From Asanoa hainanensis (lineage in GTDB: Bacteria; Actinomycetota; Actinomycetes; Mycobacteriales; Micromonosporaceae), in NCBI RefSeq assembly GCF_900188485.1, contig NZ_FZPH01000001.1:434001-498000 (forward strand): a stretch of 64,000 nucleotides of DNA. The letters are read 5' to 3'. Position 1 is the stretch's first letter. Each line of letters starts with the position of its first letter. Positions 9,257-17,693 of this stretch are shown in pieces. A program made the translations under genes and the position numbers. The notes beneath the pieces were generated by a model, which saw only the letters and a list, made by a program, of their open reading frames with translations, searched no databases and was not told the DNA's origin.

Positions 9257-9596
9257 ACGAGGTGGTCCCGGCTGCCTCCGGGTCCCGCGCCCGACCGCGC
9301 AGCACCGCGACCACCAGCAGAGCCATGCCGGCGGCGTCCGCCAGCGCCATCGCCATCGCCAGGCTGAGCGTGACCAGCATCGGCGGCAGGTCACCGATGC
9401 CGGGCACCCGGTCCGGGTCCATGCCGTCGAACGTCCACCGCAGGCTGTCGAACCACCATCCCAGGGCGAGGCTGCCGGCGAGAACCGCGAACCCGGCGAT
9501 CGCGGCGCGGGCCGCCGCACCCAGCCGCCGGCGGAGCGCGATCGCCGCCACCAGACCGCCCAACACGATCGCCGGATGCACCAGGCCCATGATCAT
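9255..9596 (-). CDS. Small integral membrane protein
   Basis: 113-aa protein of unknown function with about three predicted transmembrane helices (PAIVLGGLVAAIAL, AAIAGFAVLAGSLALGWWF, LVTLSLAMAMALADAAGMALLVVAVL). It begins at ATG 9596 within ATGA, so its start overlaps the stop of the upstream membrane gene by 4 bp; a second ATG lies two codons in. The segment FDSLRWTFDGMDPDRVPGIGD forms a polar loop. No family was recognised. It is probably translated together with the preceding gene. Confidence 0.65.
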   Translation of the reverse strand: MIMGLVHPAIVLGGLVAAIALRRRLGAAARAAIAGFAVLAGSLALGWWFDSLRWTFDGMDPDRVPGIGDLPPMLVTLSLAMAMALADAAGMALLVVAVLRGRARDPEAAGTTS

Positions 9597-9964
9597 GAGG
9601 TCGCCCCGGCGGTGTCGGCGACGGGCTCGACCGCGGCGACGCGCGGGGAACGACCGGCGAAGACGGACAGGACGACCAGCAGCATCCCGGTGGAGTTGAC
9701 CACCCAGCCGACGTTCGCGAGCAGGCCCATCCGCCGCACGATGGCCACGGAGTCGCCGTCCTCGAACAACTGGAACATGGTAAGCGCCCAGGCGAGGTAG
9801 TTGACCAGCCCGAGTGACAACAGTGCTGACCCGATCCCGGCCAGCCAGGCCGCGGAACCGAGCCGACGCCGCCGGGACAGCACCAGCGCCAGACCGACGA
9901 GCAGGACCAGCAACTCGGGCAGTACCTCCGCCACAACCAACGACAGCAACCGCGCCCCCCGCAT
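9593..9964 (-). CDS. Small integral membrane protein
   Basis: 123-aa protein with about three predicted helices (VVAEVLPELLVLLVGLALVL, WLAGIGSALLSLGLVNYLAWAL, VGWVVNSTGMLLVVLSVFAG) and a polar loop FQLFEDGDSVAIVRRM between the second and third. No family was recognised. It starts at ATG 9964, just inside an 8-bp inverted repeat, and forms a two-gene unit with the following membrane protein. Similar two-gene pairs of small membrane proteins are common in actinomycetes and mostly uncharacterised. Confidence 0.65.
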   Translation of the reverse strand: MRGARLLSLVVAEVLPELLVLLVGLALVLSRRRRLGSAAWLAGIGSALLSLGLVNYLAWALTMFQLFEDGDSVAIVRRMGLLANVGWVVNSTGMLLVVLSVFAGRSPRVAAVEPVADTAGATS

Positions 9965-9988
9965 CGATGATCAAGTCGGATCATCGTA
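9965..9988 (-). promoter_or_regulatory. Inverted repeat overlapping promoter of the small membrane-protein pair
   Basis: CGATGATC (9965-9972) and GATCATCG (9979-9986) form a perfect 8-bp inverted repeat with a 6-bp spacer, directly abutting the ATG at 9964. A minus-strand TACGAT (9988-9983) is a plausible -10, placing transcription start inside the repeat. A regulator bound here would block initiation. Confidence 0.5.
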
Positions 9989-10015
9989 GGTGCCCGGTGC
10001 GGCCGGCGTGGGTCC

Positions 10016-10579
10016 CTACGGCCGCCAGGACGGGTCGCGGCCGCTGACCGCGAGGACCGTCGCGAAGGGACCCACGTCCGGGGTGACCGGGACCGGTGGG
10101 GCGAAGATGCCCATCGCGCGGCCCTGTTCGGCCATCTCGGCCATGAAGCGGGCGGTCAGGTCGACGGCGGCCGGGTCCGGCTCGTAGTCCTGATTGGTCG
10201 CTCGGGCCAGGTCCCAGCCATGGATGGTCAGGTCCGCGGCGAGCATCGCGGCCACCGCGGCCGGCGGCATCTCGTGCCCGCCCATCGAGATCGGCGCCGC
10301 CGGCGGGGTGGCCCAGCCCTCGAACGCGGCGGCGGCGTCGGTGGCGAAGCGCGCGGCGAAGCCGTCGTCGACGAGCTCGGTCGTCCACAGCTCGCCGGGC
10401 ACGGGACCGCCGCGCCCGGCCAGCGCCAGCGCGCTGCCCACCTGCAGGAGGTGATTGACCAACGTGCGCACGTCCCAGTCGGCACACGGCGTCGGAGCGG
10501 CGAGGCGGCCCGCCGGCACGCCGCGCAGGACTGTGCCGGTCTGGCCGGCGGCGGAGGAGATCACGGTGTCGAGGTGCAT
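10016..10579 (-). CDS. TIGR03086/maleylpyruvate-isomerase-like (DinB fold) protein
   Basis: 187-aa predicted soluble four-helix protein of the mycothiol-dependent maleylpyruvate isomerase/DinB superfamily. The N-terminal TPCADWDVRTLVNHLLQ carries the first metal-ligand His and the later ADLTIHGWDLARATNQ carries the second His region, both typical of TIGR03086 proteins. Members use a bound metal to place a thiol cofactor, usually mycothiol, but the substrate of this one cannot be told. The ATG at 10579 is preferred over the longer upstream frame because a minus-strand TAACGT (10592-10587) lies 7 nt before it, suggesting a leaderless transcript. It is divergent from the NAD(P)-binding gene at 10679. 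Confidence 0.75.
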   Translation of the reverse strand: MHLDTVISSAAGQTGTVLRGVPAGRLAAPTPCADWDVRTLVNHLLQVGSALALAGRGGPVPGELWTTELVDDGFAARFATDAAAAFEGWATPPAAPISMGGHEMPPAAVAAMLAADLTIHGWDLARATNQDYEPDPAAVDLTARFMAEMAEQGRAMGIFAPPVPVTPDVGPFATVLAVSGRDPSWRP

Positions 10580-10678
10580 GCGGCCCACGTTAGGTGCGCG
10601 TCCAGGTGGCCGGCTTGAAGAAACGCGACACCGGCCCGCTATGCCCACGTCCTCGATCGTCAGGCGTAGCGTCGGGGC

Positions 10679-11326
10679 ATGAGGATCGTCATCGCCGGCG
10701 GCCACGGCCAGGTGGCCCGGCTGCTCAACCGGCGGCTCGCCGACGCGGGCCACACGCCCGTGGCCATTTTCCGCGACGCGGACCAGTCCGCCGACGTGGT
10801 CGCGTCCGGTGCCGAGCCCGTGGTGCTCGACCTGGAGAGGACCTCCGTGGACGCGGTCGCCGCAGCGCTGCGCGGGGCCGACGCGGTCGTGTTCGCCGCC
10901 GGTGCCGGCCCGGGCAGCGGCCCGGCGCGCAAGAAGACGGTCGACCGCGACGCGGCGATCCTGCTGGCCGACGCGGCCACGGCGGCCGGCGTGCGCCGTT
11001 ACGTGCTGCTCTCCGCGATCGGCGCCGACGACTTCGACCCGGCCCTCGACGACGACTTCGAGGTCTACCTGGAGGCCAAGAGCGCCGCCGACGCCGACCT
11101 GCGCCGGCGCGACCTGGACTGGACGATCCTGCGGCCGGACGGCTTCACCGACAAGCCGGGCACCGGCAAGGTGACCGCCGCCGAGACGGTCGCCCGCGCC
11201 AGCATCCCGCGCGCCGACGTCGCAGCCGTGATCGCCGCCGTGGTGACCGGCAACCTGGCCGTGCGCCGCCAGTTCGAGGTCACCGCCGGCGACACCCCCA
11301 TCGAGGCGGCGATCGCCGAGCTCTAG
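10679..11326 (+). CDS. NAD(P)-binding oxidoreductase (atypical SDR, YwnB/NmrA-like)
   Basis: 215-aa Rossmann-fold protein. The N-terminal MRIVIAGGHGQVARLLNRRL has the GxxGxxxxx dinucleotide-binding turn of atypical short-chain dehydrogenases, followed by DAVVFAAGAG and RRYVLLSAIGAD. The segment LDWTILRPDGFTDKPGTGKV is characteristic of NmrA/HSCARG-like and YwnB-type proteins, which may act as redox sensors or as reductases. The usual YxxxK catalytic pair is absent, as in that subgroup. TAGCGT (10667-10672) lies 6 nt before the ATG, indicating a leaderless transcript. Its stop shares the CTAG at 11323-11326 with the stop of the convergent transporter gene. Confidence 0.8.
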   Translation: MRIVIAGGHGQVARLLNRRLADAGHTPVAIFRDADQSADVVASGAEPVVLDLERTSVDAVAAALRGADAVVFAAGAGPGSGPARKKTVDRDAAILLADAATAAGVRRYVLLSAIGADDFDPALDDDFEVYLEAKSAADADLRRRDLDWTILRPDGFTDKPGTGKVTAAETVARASIPRADVAAVIAAVVTGNLAVRRQFEVTAGDTPIEAAIAEL

Positions 11327-12651
11327 GCCGGTTTCGGGGCGGGCGGTGGGTCGACCGACGACTCCACCGTCGGTGGCACCGGCGGGTCGGTGGTGTCCGG
11401 TGGTTTCGGCTCGTCGTCGTCGGTCGGCTCGGTGCCCGGCGGTTCCCGGTCCGGGGTCGGCTCGCCGGTCGGATGGTCGACGAGATAGCGCACCGCCGTG
11501 TTGGCCACCGCGAGGATCGGCACCGCGACCAGGCCGCCGACGATGCCGCCGACGACGATGCCGGTGGCGATCGCCAGGATGACCGACAGTGGGTGCAGGG
11601 CGACCGCACGCCCCATGATCAGCGGCTGGAGGACGTGGCCCTCGAGCTGTTGCACGCCGATCACGATGGCGAGCACGATCAGCGCGCTGATCGGCCCCTG
11701 GGTGACCAGGGCGACCAGCACGGCGGCCGCGCCGGTGACGGTGGCACCGACCACCGGGACGAACGCGCCCAGGAAGACCAGGGCCGCCAGCGGCAGCGCC
11801 AGCGGGATCCGCAGGATCGCCAGGCCGATGCCGATGCCGACCGCGTCGACGAAGGCGACCAGCACCGTGGCCCGCACGTACGAGACGAGGGTGTGCCAGG
11901 AGTAGTGCCCGGCCCGCGCCACCGGCACCCGGGCGCCCCGGGGCAGCAGCCGGCAGAGGAACGTCCAGATCTGTTCGCCGTCGCGCAGGTAGAAGAAGAG
12001 CGTGAACAGCGCGAGGAAGAACCCGGTGACGACCTCGCCGACCGTCGTCGCCGTGCTCAGCGCGCCGGTCGCGAGGCTCTCGCGGTTGTCGGTGAACTGC
12101 CGCTGCAACTGCTCGATCGCGTCACTGACCTGCGCCTGCGAGATGTGCAGCGGGCTCTGCGCCAACCACCGCTGAATCTCGTCGATGCCCTGCCCGACCT
12201 GGTCGGAGAGGTCGTCGAACTGGGAGATGAAGGTCTGCACGATCAGGCTGAGCCCGCCGAACACGACGATCAGGCCGCCGATCAGCACCAGCGCGGCGGC
12301 CAGCGACTTGTTGACGCCGCGCCGGCGCATGGCGGCCGCGACCGGCTCCAGCAGCGCCGCCAGCAGGATGGCCACCACGACCGGGATGAGCACGACCCGG
12401 AGCAGACCCATCACCCGCAGCAGCAGGTACGCGGCCCCGACGAACAGGATGATCCGCCAGGCCCAGGCACCCGCGACGCGTACGCCACGGGGAATGCCGT
12501 CGTCGACGCTCGGTGCCTTGTCGACCAGCACGACCGGCGTCTCGCGCGGCGCCAGGCGCTGCGGCGGCGTGAAGGGCGGCGGGTCACCCCGGCGCCCGGC
12601 GGTGCTCAGTGTGCTGCGCGCCCGCGCACGGACGGACTCGACCCAGGTCAT
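11323..12651 (-). CDS. AI-2E family transporter (TqsA/PerM-like)
   Basis: 442-aa integral membrane protein of the AI-2E/PerM family with about eight predicted helices. Features are the early helix pair WRIILFVGAAYLLLRVMGLLRVVLIPVVVAILLAALLEPV, a long amphipathic middle region (QFDDLSDQVGQGIDEIQRWLAQ) and the family motif FLGAFVPVVGATVTGAAAVLVAL followed by GVQQLEGHVLQPLIMG. Members export signalling molecules or small ions; substrate here is unknown. A ~50-residue Pro/Glu/Asp-rich cytoplasmic tail at the C-terminus is unusual. The ATG at 12651 was chosen; an alternative lies at 12669. The stop codon overlaps that of the convergent upstream gene within CTAG. Confidence 0.85.
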   Translation of the reverse strand: MTWVESVRARARSTLSTAGRRGDPPPFTPPQRLAPRETPVVLVDKAPSVDDGIPRGVRVAGAWAWRIILFVGAAYLLLRVMGLLRVVLIPVVVAILLAALLEPVAAAMRRRGVNKSLAAALVLIGGLIVVFGGLSLIVQTFISQFDDLSDQVGQGIDEIQRWLAQSPLHISQAQVSDAIEQLQRQFTDNRESLATGALSTATTVGEVVTGFFLALFTLFFYLRDGEQIWTFLCRLLPRGARVPVARAGHYSWHTLVSYVRATVLVAFVDAVGIGIGLAILRIPLALPLAALVFLGAFVPVVGATVTGAAAVLVALVTQGPISALIVLAIVIGVQQLEGHVLQPLIMGRAVALHPLSVILAIATGIVVGGIVGGLVAVPILAVANTAVRYLVDHPTGEPTPDREPPGTEPTDDDEPKPPDTTDPPVPPTVESSVDPPPAPKPA

Positions 12652-12770
12652 GCCGCCAGCGTTGCCCATCCACGCAAGGTCGGAAACCCCCGAACGGTGC
12701 GGTCGACCGCACCAGCGCCAGGCGGGCGGCCCGGTCGTGCCCGCACCCGGCGGCGGCGAGGCTGGTCGGC

Positions 12771-13487
12771 ATGGATGACACACCGGTGGTGGCGGACGGG
12801 CTGGGTCGGCGGTACGGGGATCGGTTCTGGGCGTTGCGGGACGTCTCGCTGGCCGTGCCGGCGGGCCAGTTCGTGGCGGTGATGGGCGCGACCGGGTCCG
12901 GCAAGAGCACGCTGCTGCATTGCCTGGCCGGGTTGGACCGACCGACGGCGGGCCGGGTGCGGCTGGCCGGCCGGGACGTCACCCGGCTCCGCGAGGCCGC
13001 GCTGACCCGGCTGCGCCGCGACCGGGTCGGTTTCGTGTTCCAGTCCTACAACCTGCTGTCGACGCTGACCGTCTCCCGCAACGTGCTGCTGCCGGCCCGG
13101 CTCGGCGGCCCGCGGATCACCCCGGCCGCGCTCGCGACGATCCTCGACGCGGTGGGCCTATCCGGGCTCGGCGACCGGCTGGTCGGCGACCTGTCCGGCG
13201 GGCAGCGCCAGCGGGTCGCGGTGGCCCGGGCGCTGGTCACCCGCCCCGCCGTGGTGTTCGCCGACGAGCCGACCGGGGCGCTCGACCCGACGACCGGCGG
13301 CCAGGTGCTCCGGCTGCTGCGGGACGCGGTCGACCGCGACGGGGTGACGGTGGTGATGGTCAGCCACGATCCGCTCGCCGCCGCGCACAGCGACCGGTTG
13401 CTGCTGTTGCGGGAGGGGCGGTTGGTGGCCGACACGCGTACGCCGGACGCCCCGTCGATCTCGGCCCTGCTGGCGGTGGCGGCGTGA
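12771..13487 (+). CDS. ABC transporter ATP-binding protein (LolD/MacB class)
   Basis: 238-aa ATPase of the MacB/LolD/FtsE class, whose partners are FtsX-type permeases. Walker A is GATGSGKST, the Q-loop lies in VGFVFQSYNLLSTLTV (the YNLL motif is diagnostic for this class), the signature is LSGGQRQRVAVARAL, Walker B is VVFADEPTGALDP and the H-loop is VVMVSHDPLAA. It is the first gene of a four-gene operon joined by 4-bp GTGA overlaps with the permease and kinase. Systems with this composition usually sense and relieve cell-envelope stress or peptide antibiotics; that is inferred from family and context. Confidence 0.92.
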   Translation: MDDTPVVADGLGRRYGDRFWALRDVSLAVPAGQFVAVMGATGSGKSTLLHCLAGLDRPTAGRVRLAGRDVTRLREAALTRLRRDRVGFVFQSYNLLSTLTVSRNVLLPARLGGPRITPAALATILDAVGLSGLGDRLVGDLSGGQRQRVAVARALVTRPAVVFADEPTGALDPTTGGQVLRLLRDAVDRDGVTVVMVSHDPLAAAHSDRLLLLREGRLVADTRTPDAPSISALLAVAA

Positions 13488-14791
13488 GGGCGGGGATCGC
13501 GGCCCAGGCGCTGCGCGCTCACCGATGGGCGTTCGTCGGCCCGGCCAGCACCCAACTCGTGGCGGCCATGGTGCTGAGCGCGACGCTGACTCTCCGCCTG
13601 ACGGTCGACGGCTCCCCCGACCTCCTGGACGCGCTGACCGCGTTCGCGCTGATCGCCGTCTACCTGACGATCCTGCTGGTCGGGGTGACGATGAACGCCG
13701 CGATCGCGCAGCAGGCGCGGGACGTCGCGCTGCTGCGCGCCATCGGCGCCACACCCGGCCGGATCCGGCGTGCGGTGGCCCTGGAGGCGGCGGTGGTCGC
13801 GCTGCCCGCCGGGGGCGCCGGCTACCTGCTCGGCCTGCTGGCCGGCTGGGCCTGGCTGGGCAGCCTGGTCGACCACGGCCTCGCACCCGCCGGCGCGCGG
13901 TTCACGCCCGAACCCCTGCTGCTGGCGCCGATCCTCGGCGTCCTCGTGGTCACGTCGACGGTCGGCGCGCTGATCGCGGCCGTCCGCCCGTCCCGCGCCC
14001 GGCCGGCCGTCGCGCTCGCCGAGGCCGAGACCCGCCGCCCACGGTTCACCGCGGTAAGGGCCGCGTTCGGGCTGCTGCTGGTGGCCGGCGGTGTGACGCT
14101 GTCGGTGTCGATCGCCGACCTGGCACCGGATGCGGCGGACGACGCGGCGTTCTTCGTGATGCTCGCGCTCTGCGTCGGCGTGGGGTTCCTCGGCCCGTTC
14201 GTGCTGCGGTCCGCGGTCGCGGTAGGCCGCCCGGTGCTGGCCCTCGCCGGTGGCACCGGACACCTGGCCGCCGACAGCGTGGCGGTGCTGTCCCGGGCGC
14301 TGTCCGGCGCGCTGGTGCCGCTGGTACTCGCGGTCGCGTTCGCCGGCGTGAAGATCGCGGTGCACACCACGACCACGCACGTCACCGGCCGCGCCGGCCC
14401 GGCGGCGGAGGCCTGGCTGGACTACTCCGGCACCACGGTCTACTGCCTGTTCGCGGCCGTCGCGGCGGTCAACACCCTCGCGACCGTCGTGGTCGGCCGG
14501 CGCCGCGACCTGGCCCTGCTGGGGCTGGCCGGCGCCACGCGCGGGCGGGTGCTGGCGGTCGTGGTCTGCGAAGCTGGCATCGTGACGGTCACCGGTCTCG
14601 TCCTCGCCACCGGCGTCGCGGGCGTGACGCTGATGCCGATGGTCCACACGGCCCTGGGCACCTGGATGCCTTATGTGCCAACAACCACCCTCGCCGCCGG
14701 CGTGCTGGTCACCGCCGCCGTTGTCGCCGCCGGCACAGTCCTACCGGCCGCGCTGTTGACCCGCCGCCCGCCGGTCAGGGAGGTCAGGTGA
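13484..14791 (+). CDS. FtsX-family ABC permease
   Basis: 435-aa membrane protein made of two FtsX-like halves. Each half has the motif after its first helices (QARDVALLRAIGATPGRIRRAV near residue 75 and GRRRDLALLGLAGATRGRVLAVV near 345), in which the conserved xxLRAIGAT/LLGLAGAT loop contacts the ATPase. About eight helices are predicted. The large extracellular domain of MacB is missing, as in compact actinobacterial exporters. It starts at GTG 13484 overlapping the ATPase stop, and its own stop overlaps the kinase start. Confidence 0.88.
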   Translation: MRAGIAAQALRAHRWAFVGPASTQLVAAMVLSATLTLRLTVDGSPDLLDALTAFALIAVYLTILLVGVTMNAAIAQQARDVALLRAIGATPGRIRRAVALEAAVVALPAGGAGYLLGLLAGWAWLGSLVDHGLAPAGARFTPEPLLLAPILGVLVVTSTVGALIAAVRPSRARPAVALAEAETRRPRFTAVRAAFGLLLVAGGVTLSVSIADLAPDAADDAAFFVMLALCVGVGFLGPFVLRSAVAVGRPVLALAGGTGHLAADSVAVLSRALSGALVPLVLAVAFAGVKIAVHTTTTHVTGRAGPAAEAWLDYSGTTVYCLFAAVAAVNTLATVVVGRRRDLALLGLAGATRGRVLAVVVCEAGIVTVTGLVLATGVAGVTLMPMVHTALGTWMPYVPTTTLAAGVLVTAAVVAAGTVLPAALLTRRPPVREVR

Positions 14792-15978
14792 AAGCCATGG
14801 CGCGCACCGGGCGCGAGATGGCCTACGCGGTGGCCAGCCTGTTGCTTGCCGCTCCGGCCGTGCTGGTGCCGGCGGCCCTGCTGGTCGCGGCCCCGCTCGC
14901 GCTCACCGTCGTCGGCCTGCCGCTGCTGGTCGGGGTGCTGCTGCTGGCCCGGCACCTGCCCGGCTGGTTCGGCTTCGTGGCCCGGCCGCTGCTGGGGTGG
15001 GACCTGCCGGCGCCGCCGCCGCTGTCGGGCCGCACGGCGATCGCGCGGGCGCGCGAGGTGCTGACCGACGGGCGGGCCTGGCGGGCGGCCGTGTACGCGT
15101 TCGCCAAGGCGCCACTCGCGGCGGTCACGGCGTACATCACGCTGCTCGGCACGGTCTTCGGGGTTCTGCTGCTGACCTCGCCGCTGTGGTGGGAGCCGAA
15201 CACCCGGGACCTGGGCCTGCCGGCCGTCGACAGCCGGCCCGAGACCGCTTACGCGGCCGCGATCGGTGCGGTCCTGCTGGTGCTGTGCCCGTGGTTGCTG
15301 CGCGGGCTGGTCGCCGTCGACCGGACCCTGGCCTTCCTGCTGCTCGCACCTGGCCCGGCCGAACGGCGGATCGGTGAGCTGGAGACCAGCCGCGCGGCGC
15401 TGACCGCCGACGCGGCCACCACGCTGCGGCGGCTCGAACGCGACCTGCACGACGGCACCCAGGCCCGGCTGGTCGCGCTGGGCATGACGCTGGCCCGGAT
15501 CGAGAAGCGGCTCGGCCCGTCCGACCTCGTCGGTGAAGCCCGGGCCACGGTGACCGACGCGCTCGACGAGCTCCGCGAGATCGTCCGCGGCATCCACCCG
15601 CCCGCGCTGGACGCCGGGCTGCCGACGGCGCTGGGCACGCTGGCCGCGCGCAGTGGCCTGCCGGTGGCGGTGTCCGTCGACCTCGACCACCCGCCTCCGC
15701 CGGACGCGGCGACCACGCTCTACTTCACCGCGGCCGAGCTGCTCAGCAACGCCGCGCGGCACGCGGGCGCGACCACGGTGCGGCTGTCGCTCACCGGCGC
15801 CGACGGGTGGTTACGGTTGGTCGTGACCGACGACGGCCGCGGCGGTGCGGCACCTTCGCTCTCGGGTACGGGCCTGCGCGGGCTGGTGGCCCGGGCGAAG
15901 GCGCTCGACGGCCGGCTCGACGTGACCAGTCCCGACGGTGGACCGACCACCGTGACGATGCGCCTGCCGGCGGCCTGA
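14788..15978 (+). CDS. Sensor histidine kinase (NarL-type partner)
   Basis: 396-aa membrane kinase. The N-terminal ~215 residues form a four-helix putative sensor domain (LAAPAVLVPAALLVAAPLAL and others) typical of actinobacterial envelope-sensing kinases. The HisKA_3 dimerisation domain has ERDLHDGTQARLVALGMTLA with phospho-acceptor His-221, followed by the LREIVRGIHPPALDAGL motif. The HATPase_c domain has the N-box ELLSNAARHAGATT, then VTDDGRGGA and GTGLRGLVARAKALDG. It starts at GTG 14788, overlapping the permease stop. It should phosphorylate the response regulator encoded 1 nt downstream and probably responds to the exporter substrate or its flux. Confidence 0.9.
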   Translation: MKAMARTGREMAYAVASLLLAAPAVLVPAALLVAAPLALTVVGLPLLVGVLLLARHLPGWFGFVARPLLGWDLPAPPPLSGRTAIARAREVLTDGRAWRAAVYAFAKAPLAAVTAYITLLGTVFGVLLLTSPLWWEPNTRDLGLPAVDSRPETAYAAAIGAVLLVLCPWLLRGLVAVDRTLAFLLLAPGPAERRIGELETSRAALTADAATTLRRLERDLHDGTQARLVALGMTLARIEKRLGPSDLVGEARATVTDALDELREIVRGIHPPALDAGLPTALGTLAARSGLPVAVSVDLDHPPPPDAATTLYFTAAELLSNAARHAGATTVRLSLTGADGWLRLVVTDDGRGGAAPSLSGTGLRGLVARAKALDGRLDVTSPDGGPTTVTMRLPAA

Positions 15979-15979
15979 C

Positions 15980-16621
15980 ATGCGGGTCGTCATCGCGGAG
16001 GACAACGCCCTGATGCGCGACGGCATCGCCGCGCTGCTGACCGACCACGACGTGACCGTGCTGGCTACCGTCTCCGACGCGACCGCACTCATCGCCGCCG
16101 TCGCCGAGCACCGCCCGGACGTGGCGATCGTCGACGTCCGGATGCCACCGACCTTCACCGACGAGGGTGTCCGTGCCGCGATCGCGATCAAGGCCGCCCA
16201 CCCGGCGACCGGCGTGCTGGTCTTCTCGCAGTGGGTCGAGACCGTCTACGCCAACGCCCTGCTGCGCGACCACCCGGAGCGGGTCGGCTACCTGCTCAAG
16301 GACCGGATCGTCAGCACCGCCGCGTTCCTGGACGCGCTGCGGCGGATCGCCGACGGCGGCGTGGCCCTCGACCCGGAGGTGGTCCGGCAGTTGTTCGCCG
16401 CACCGGACGCCGGCCTGGCCCGGCTGACCGCCCGCGAGCGGGAGATCCTCGCGCTGGTCGCGGAGGGCCGCTCCAACCCGGCGATCGCCACCGAGCTCCG
16501 CCTGGCCGGCCGCAGCGTCGAGAAGCACGTGACCGCCATCTTCACCAAGCTCGACCTGCCGCCCTCGGCCGAGGACCATCGCCGCGTCCGCGCCGTCCTG
16601 CGCTACCTGGATGCCCGCTAG
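15980..16621 (+). CDS. LuxR/NarL-family response regulator
   Basis: 213-aa two-domain regulator. The receiver domain (1-125) has the acidic pocket EDN (7-9), phospho-acceptor Asp-52 in VAIVDVRMPP, and the conserved Lys in YLLKDRI near 105. The C-terminal LuxR-type HTH is LTAREREILALVAEGRSN, then SVEKHVTAIFTKLDL. The ATG overlaps nothing and begins 1 nt after the kinase stop (TGACATG). It probably activates this operon or other envelope genes. It is the last gene before a long inverted repeat. Confidence 0.92.
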   Translation: MRVVIAEDNALMRDGIAALLTDHDVTVLATVSDATALIAAVAEHRPDVAIVDVRMPPTFTDEGVRAAIAIKAAHPATGVLVFSQWVETVYANALLRDHPERVGYLLKDRIVSTAAFLDALRRIADGGVALDPEVVRQLFAAPDAGLARLTAREREILALVAEGRSNPAIATELRLAGRSVEKHVTAIFTKLDLPPSAEDHRRVRAVLRYLDAR

Positions 16622-16711
16622 GGGTGTCTCGTGGATCAGCGCGGTGCCTCGGCGAGGTCCAGGCTGCGTCCGGGCCCGGCGGGTGCCCGCCATGATCCAC
16701 GAGACACGCCT
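16620..16711. repeat. Long inverted repeat between convergent genes (terminator or REP/MITE-like element)
   Basis: GTGTCTCGTGGATCA (16624-16638) and TGATCCACGAGACAC (16693-16707) are perfect 15-bp inverted arms; with one mismatch the arms extend to 19 bp (16620-16638 and 16693-16711). The 54-bp middle is GC-rich with its own short symmetries. The element exactly fills the gap between the response regulator stop and the stop of the convergent oxidoreductase. It could be a bidirectional terminator or a small non-autonomous palindromic repeat. Confidence 0.65.
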
Positions 16712-17670
16712 CAGCCGCCCCCGGCGAGGAGCAGGTCGCGCTTCGCCCGCAGGCCGACCGCGCCGTCGGCCGGTGGGCCGGCGGACTGGCCGTTGATCGC
16801 GGCCAGGAGCCGGTCGAGCTGCACCGCGAACGGGTTCGTCGGCGTGAAGTCCAGCGGCTGTCCGTTGAGGACGATCGTGCCGCCGCCCTCCGGGCCGAGG
16901 GTGCCCTCGCAGAACGCCGAGCCGCGGTCGCCGAAGAGCTCCAGGCGGGTGTACTCCGCGAACTGGATCGAGGCCAGCACGTCGACGCTCGCGCCGGACG
17001 CGAGTTGCGCGGCGATCACCGCCGACTCGTCGCGCCCGCCCCACCGGGTGGTGTTGAGGACCGCTTCGAAGCGGGTCCAGTCGGCCGGGTCGTCGGCGAA
17101 CCAGCGGGCGAGGTCCAGGCAGTGGGTGCCGGTGGCCGACAGCGACCACCAGCGCGCGACGTCGCTCCGCGCCCGCCAGTTGGACTCGTCGATGGGGAAC
17201 GACCAGGCCAGCCGCAGGTAGCGGAGCGCGCCGAGCGCGCCGTCGAGGATCTGGCGCCGGAGCAGCTCGTGGCCGGCGTGACAGCGCAGGTGGTAGCTCA
17301 CCGCGAGCACCAGGCCCCGCTCCGCCGCGAGGTCCACCAGGGATTGCGCGTCGGCGAGGCTCAGCGCCATCGGCTTCTCGACGAGGACGTGCTTGCCGGC
17401 GCGCAGGCTCGCCTCGGCCTGGGGAAAGTGCAGCCCGTCGGGCGAGGCCACCACGACCAGGTCGATGCCCGGGTCGGCGAGGAACGCGCCGAGGTCGTCG
17501 TACGGCGTGGCGGCGTCGACCTCCAATGTGGTCAGAAAGTCCCGCGCGGCGTCGACCCGCCGGGACAGCACGCCCACCAGGCGCGCGCCGGGCGCCGCGG
17601 TCACCACCGGGCCGTGACACGCGGCCGCGATGTAGCCGGTGCCGATGATGCCCACACCGATCTGGTCCAC
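16711..17670 (-). CDS. Gfo/Idh/MocA family oxidoreductase
   Basis: 319-aa NAD(P)-dependent dehydrogenase. The N-terminal Rossmann fold begins VGIIGTGYIAAACHGPV, then HVLVEKPMALSLADA contains the conserved EKP motif with the catalytic Lys. The C-terminal GFO_IDH_MocA_C domain follows, with WWSLSATGTHCLDLARWF supplying the active-site His (GTHxxD pattern). Such enzymes oxidise sugars, inositols or their derivatives; the substrate is not identifiable. The start is a GTG at 17670, 23 bp after the Ku stop, so the gene is probably read from the Ku promoter. Its stop codon touches the outer edge of the inverted repeat at 16620-16711. Confidence 0.87.
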   Translation of the reverse strand: MDQIGVGIIGTGYIAAACHGPVVTAAPGARLVGVLSRRVDAARDFLTTLEVDAATPYDDLGAFLADPGIDLVVVASPDGLHFPQAEASLRAGKHVLVEKPMALSLADAQSLVDLAAERGLVLAVSYHLRCHAGHELLRRQILDGALGALRYLRLAWSFPIDESNWRARSDVARWWSLSATGTHCLDLARWFADDPADWTRFEAVLNTTRWGGRDESAVIAAQLASGASVDVLASIQFAEYTRLELFGDRGSAFCEGTLGPEGGGTIVLNGQPLDFTPTNPFAVQLDRLLAAINGQSAGPPADGAVGLRAKRDLLLAGGG

Positions 17671-17693
17671 CTCGAGCCCCCCGCTCGTCGCCG

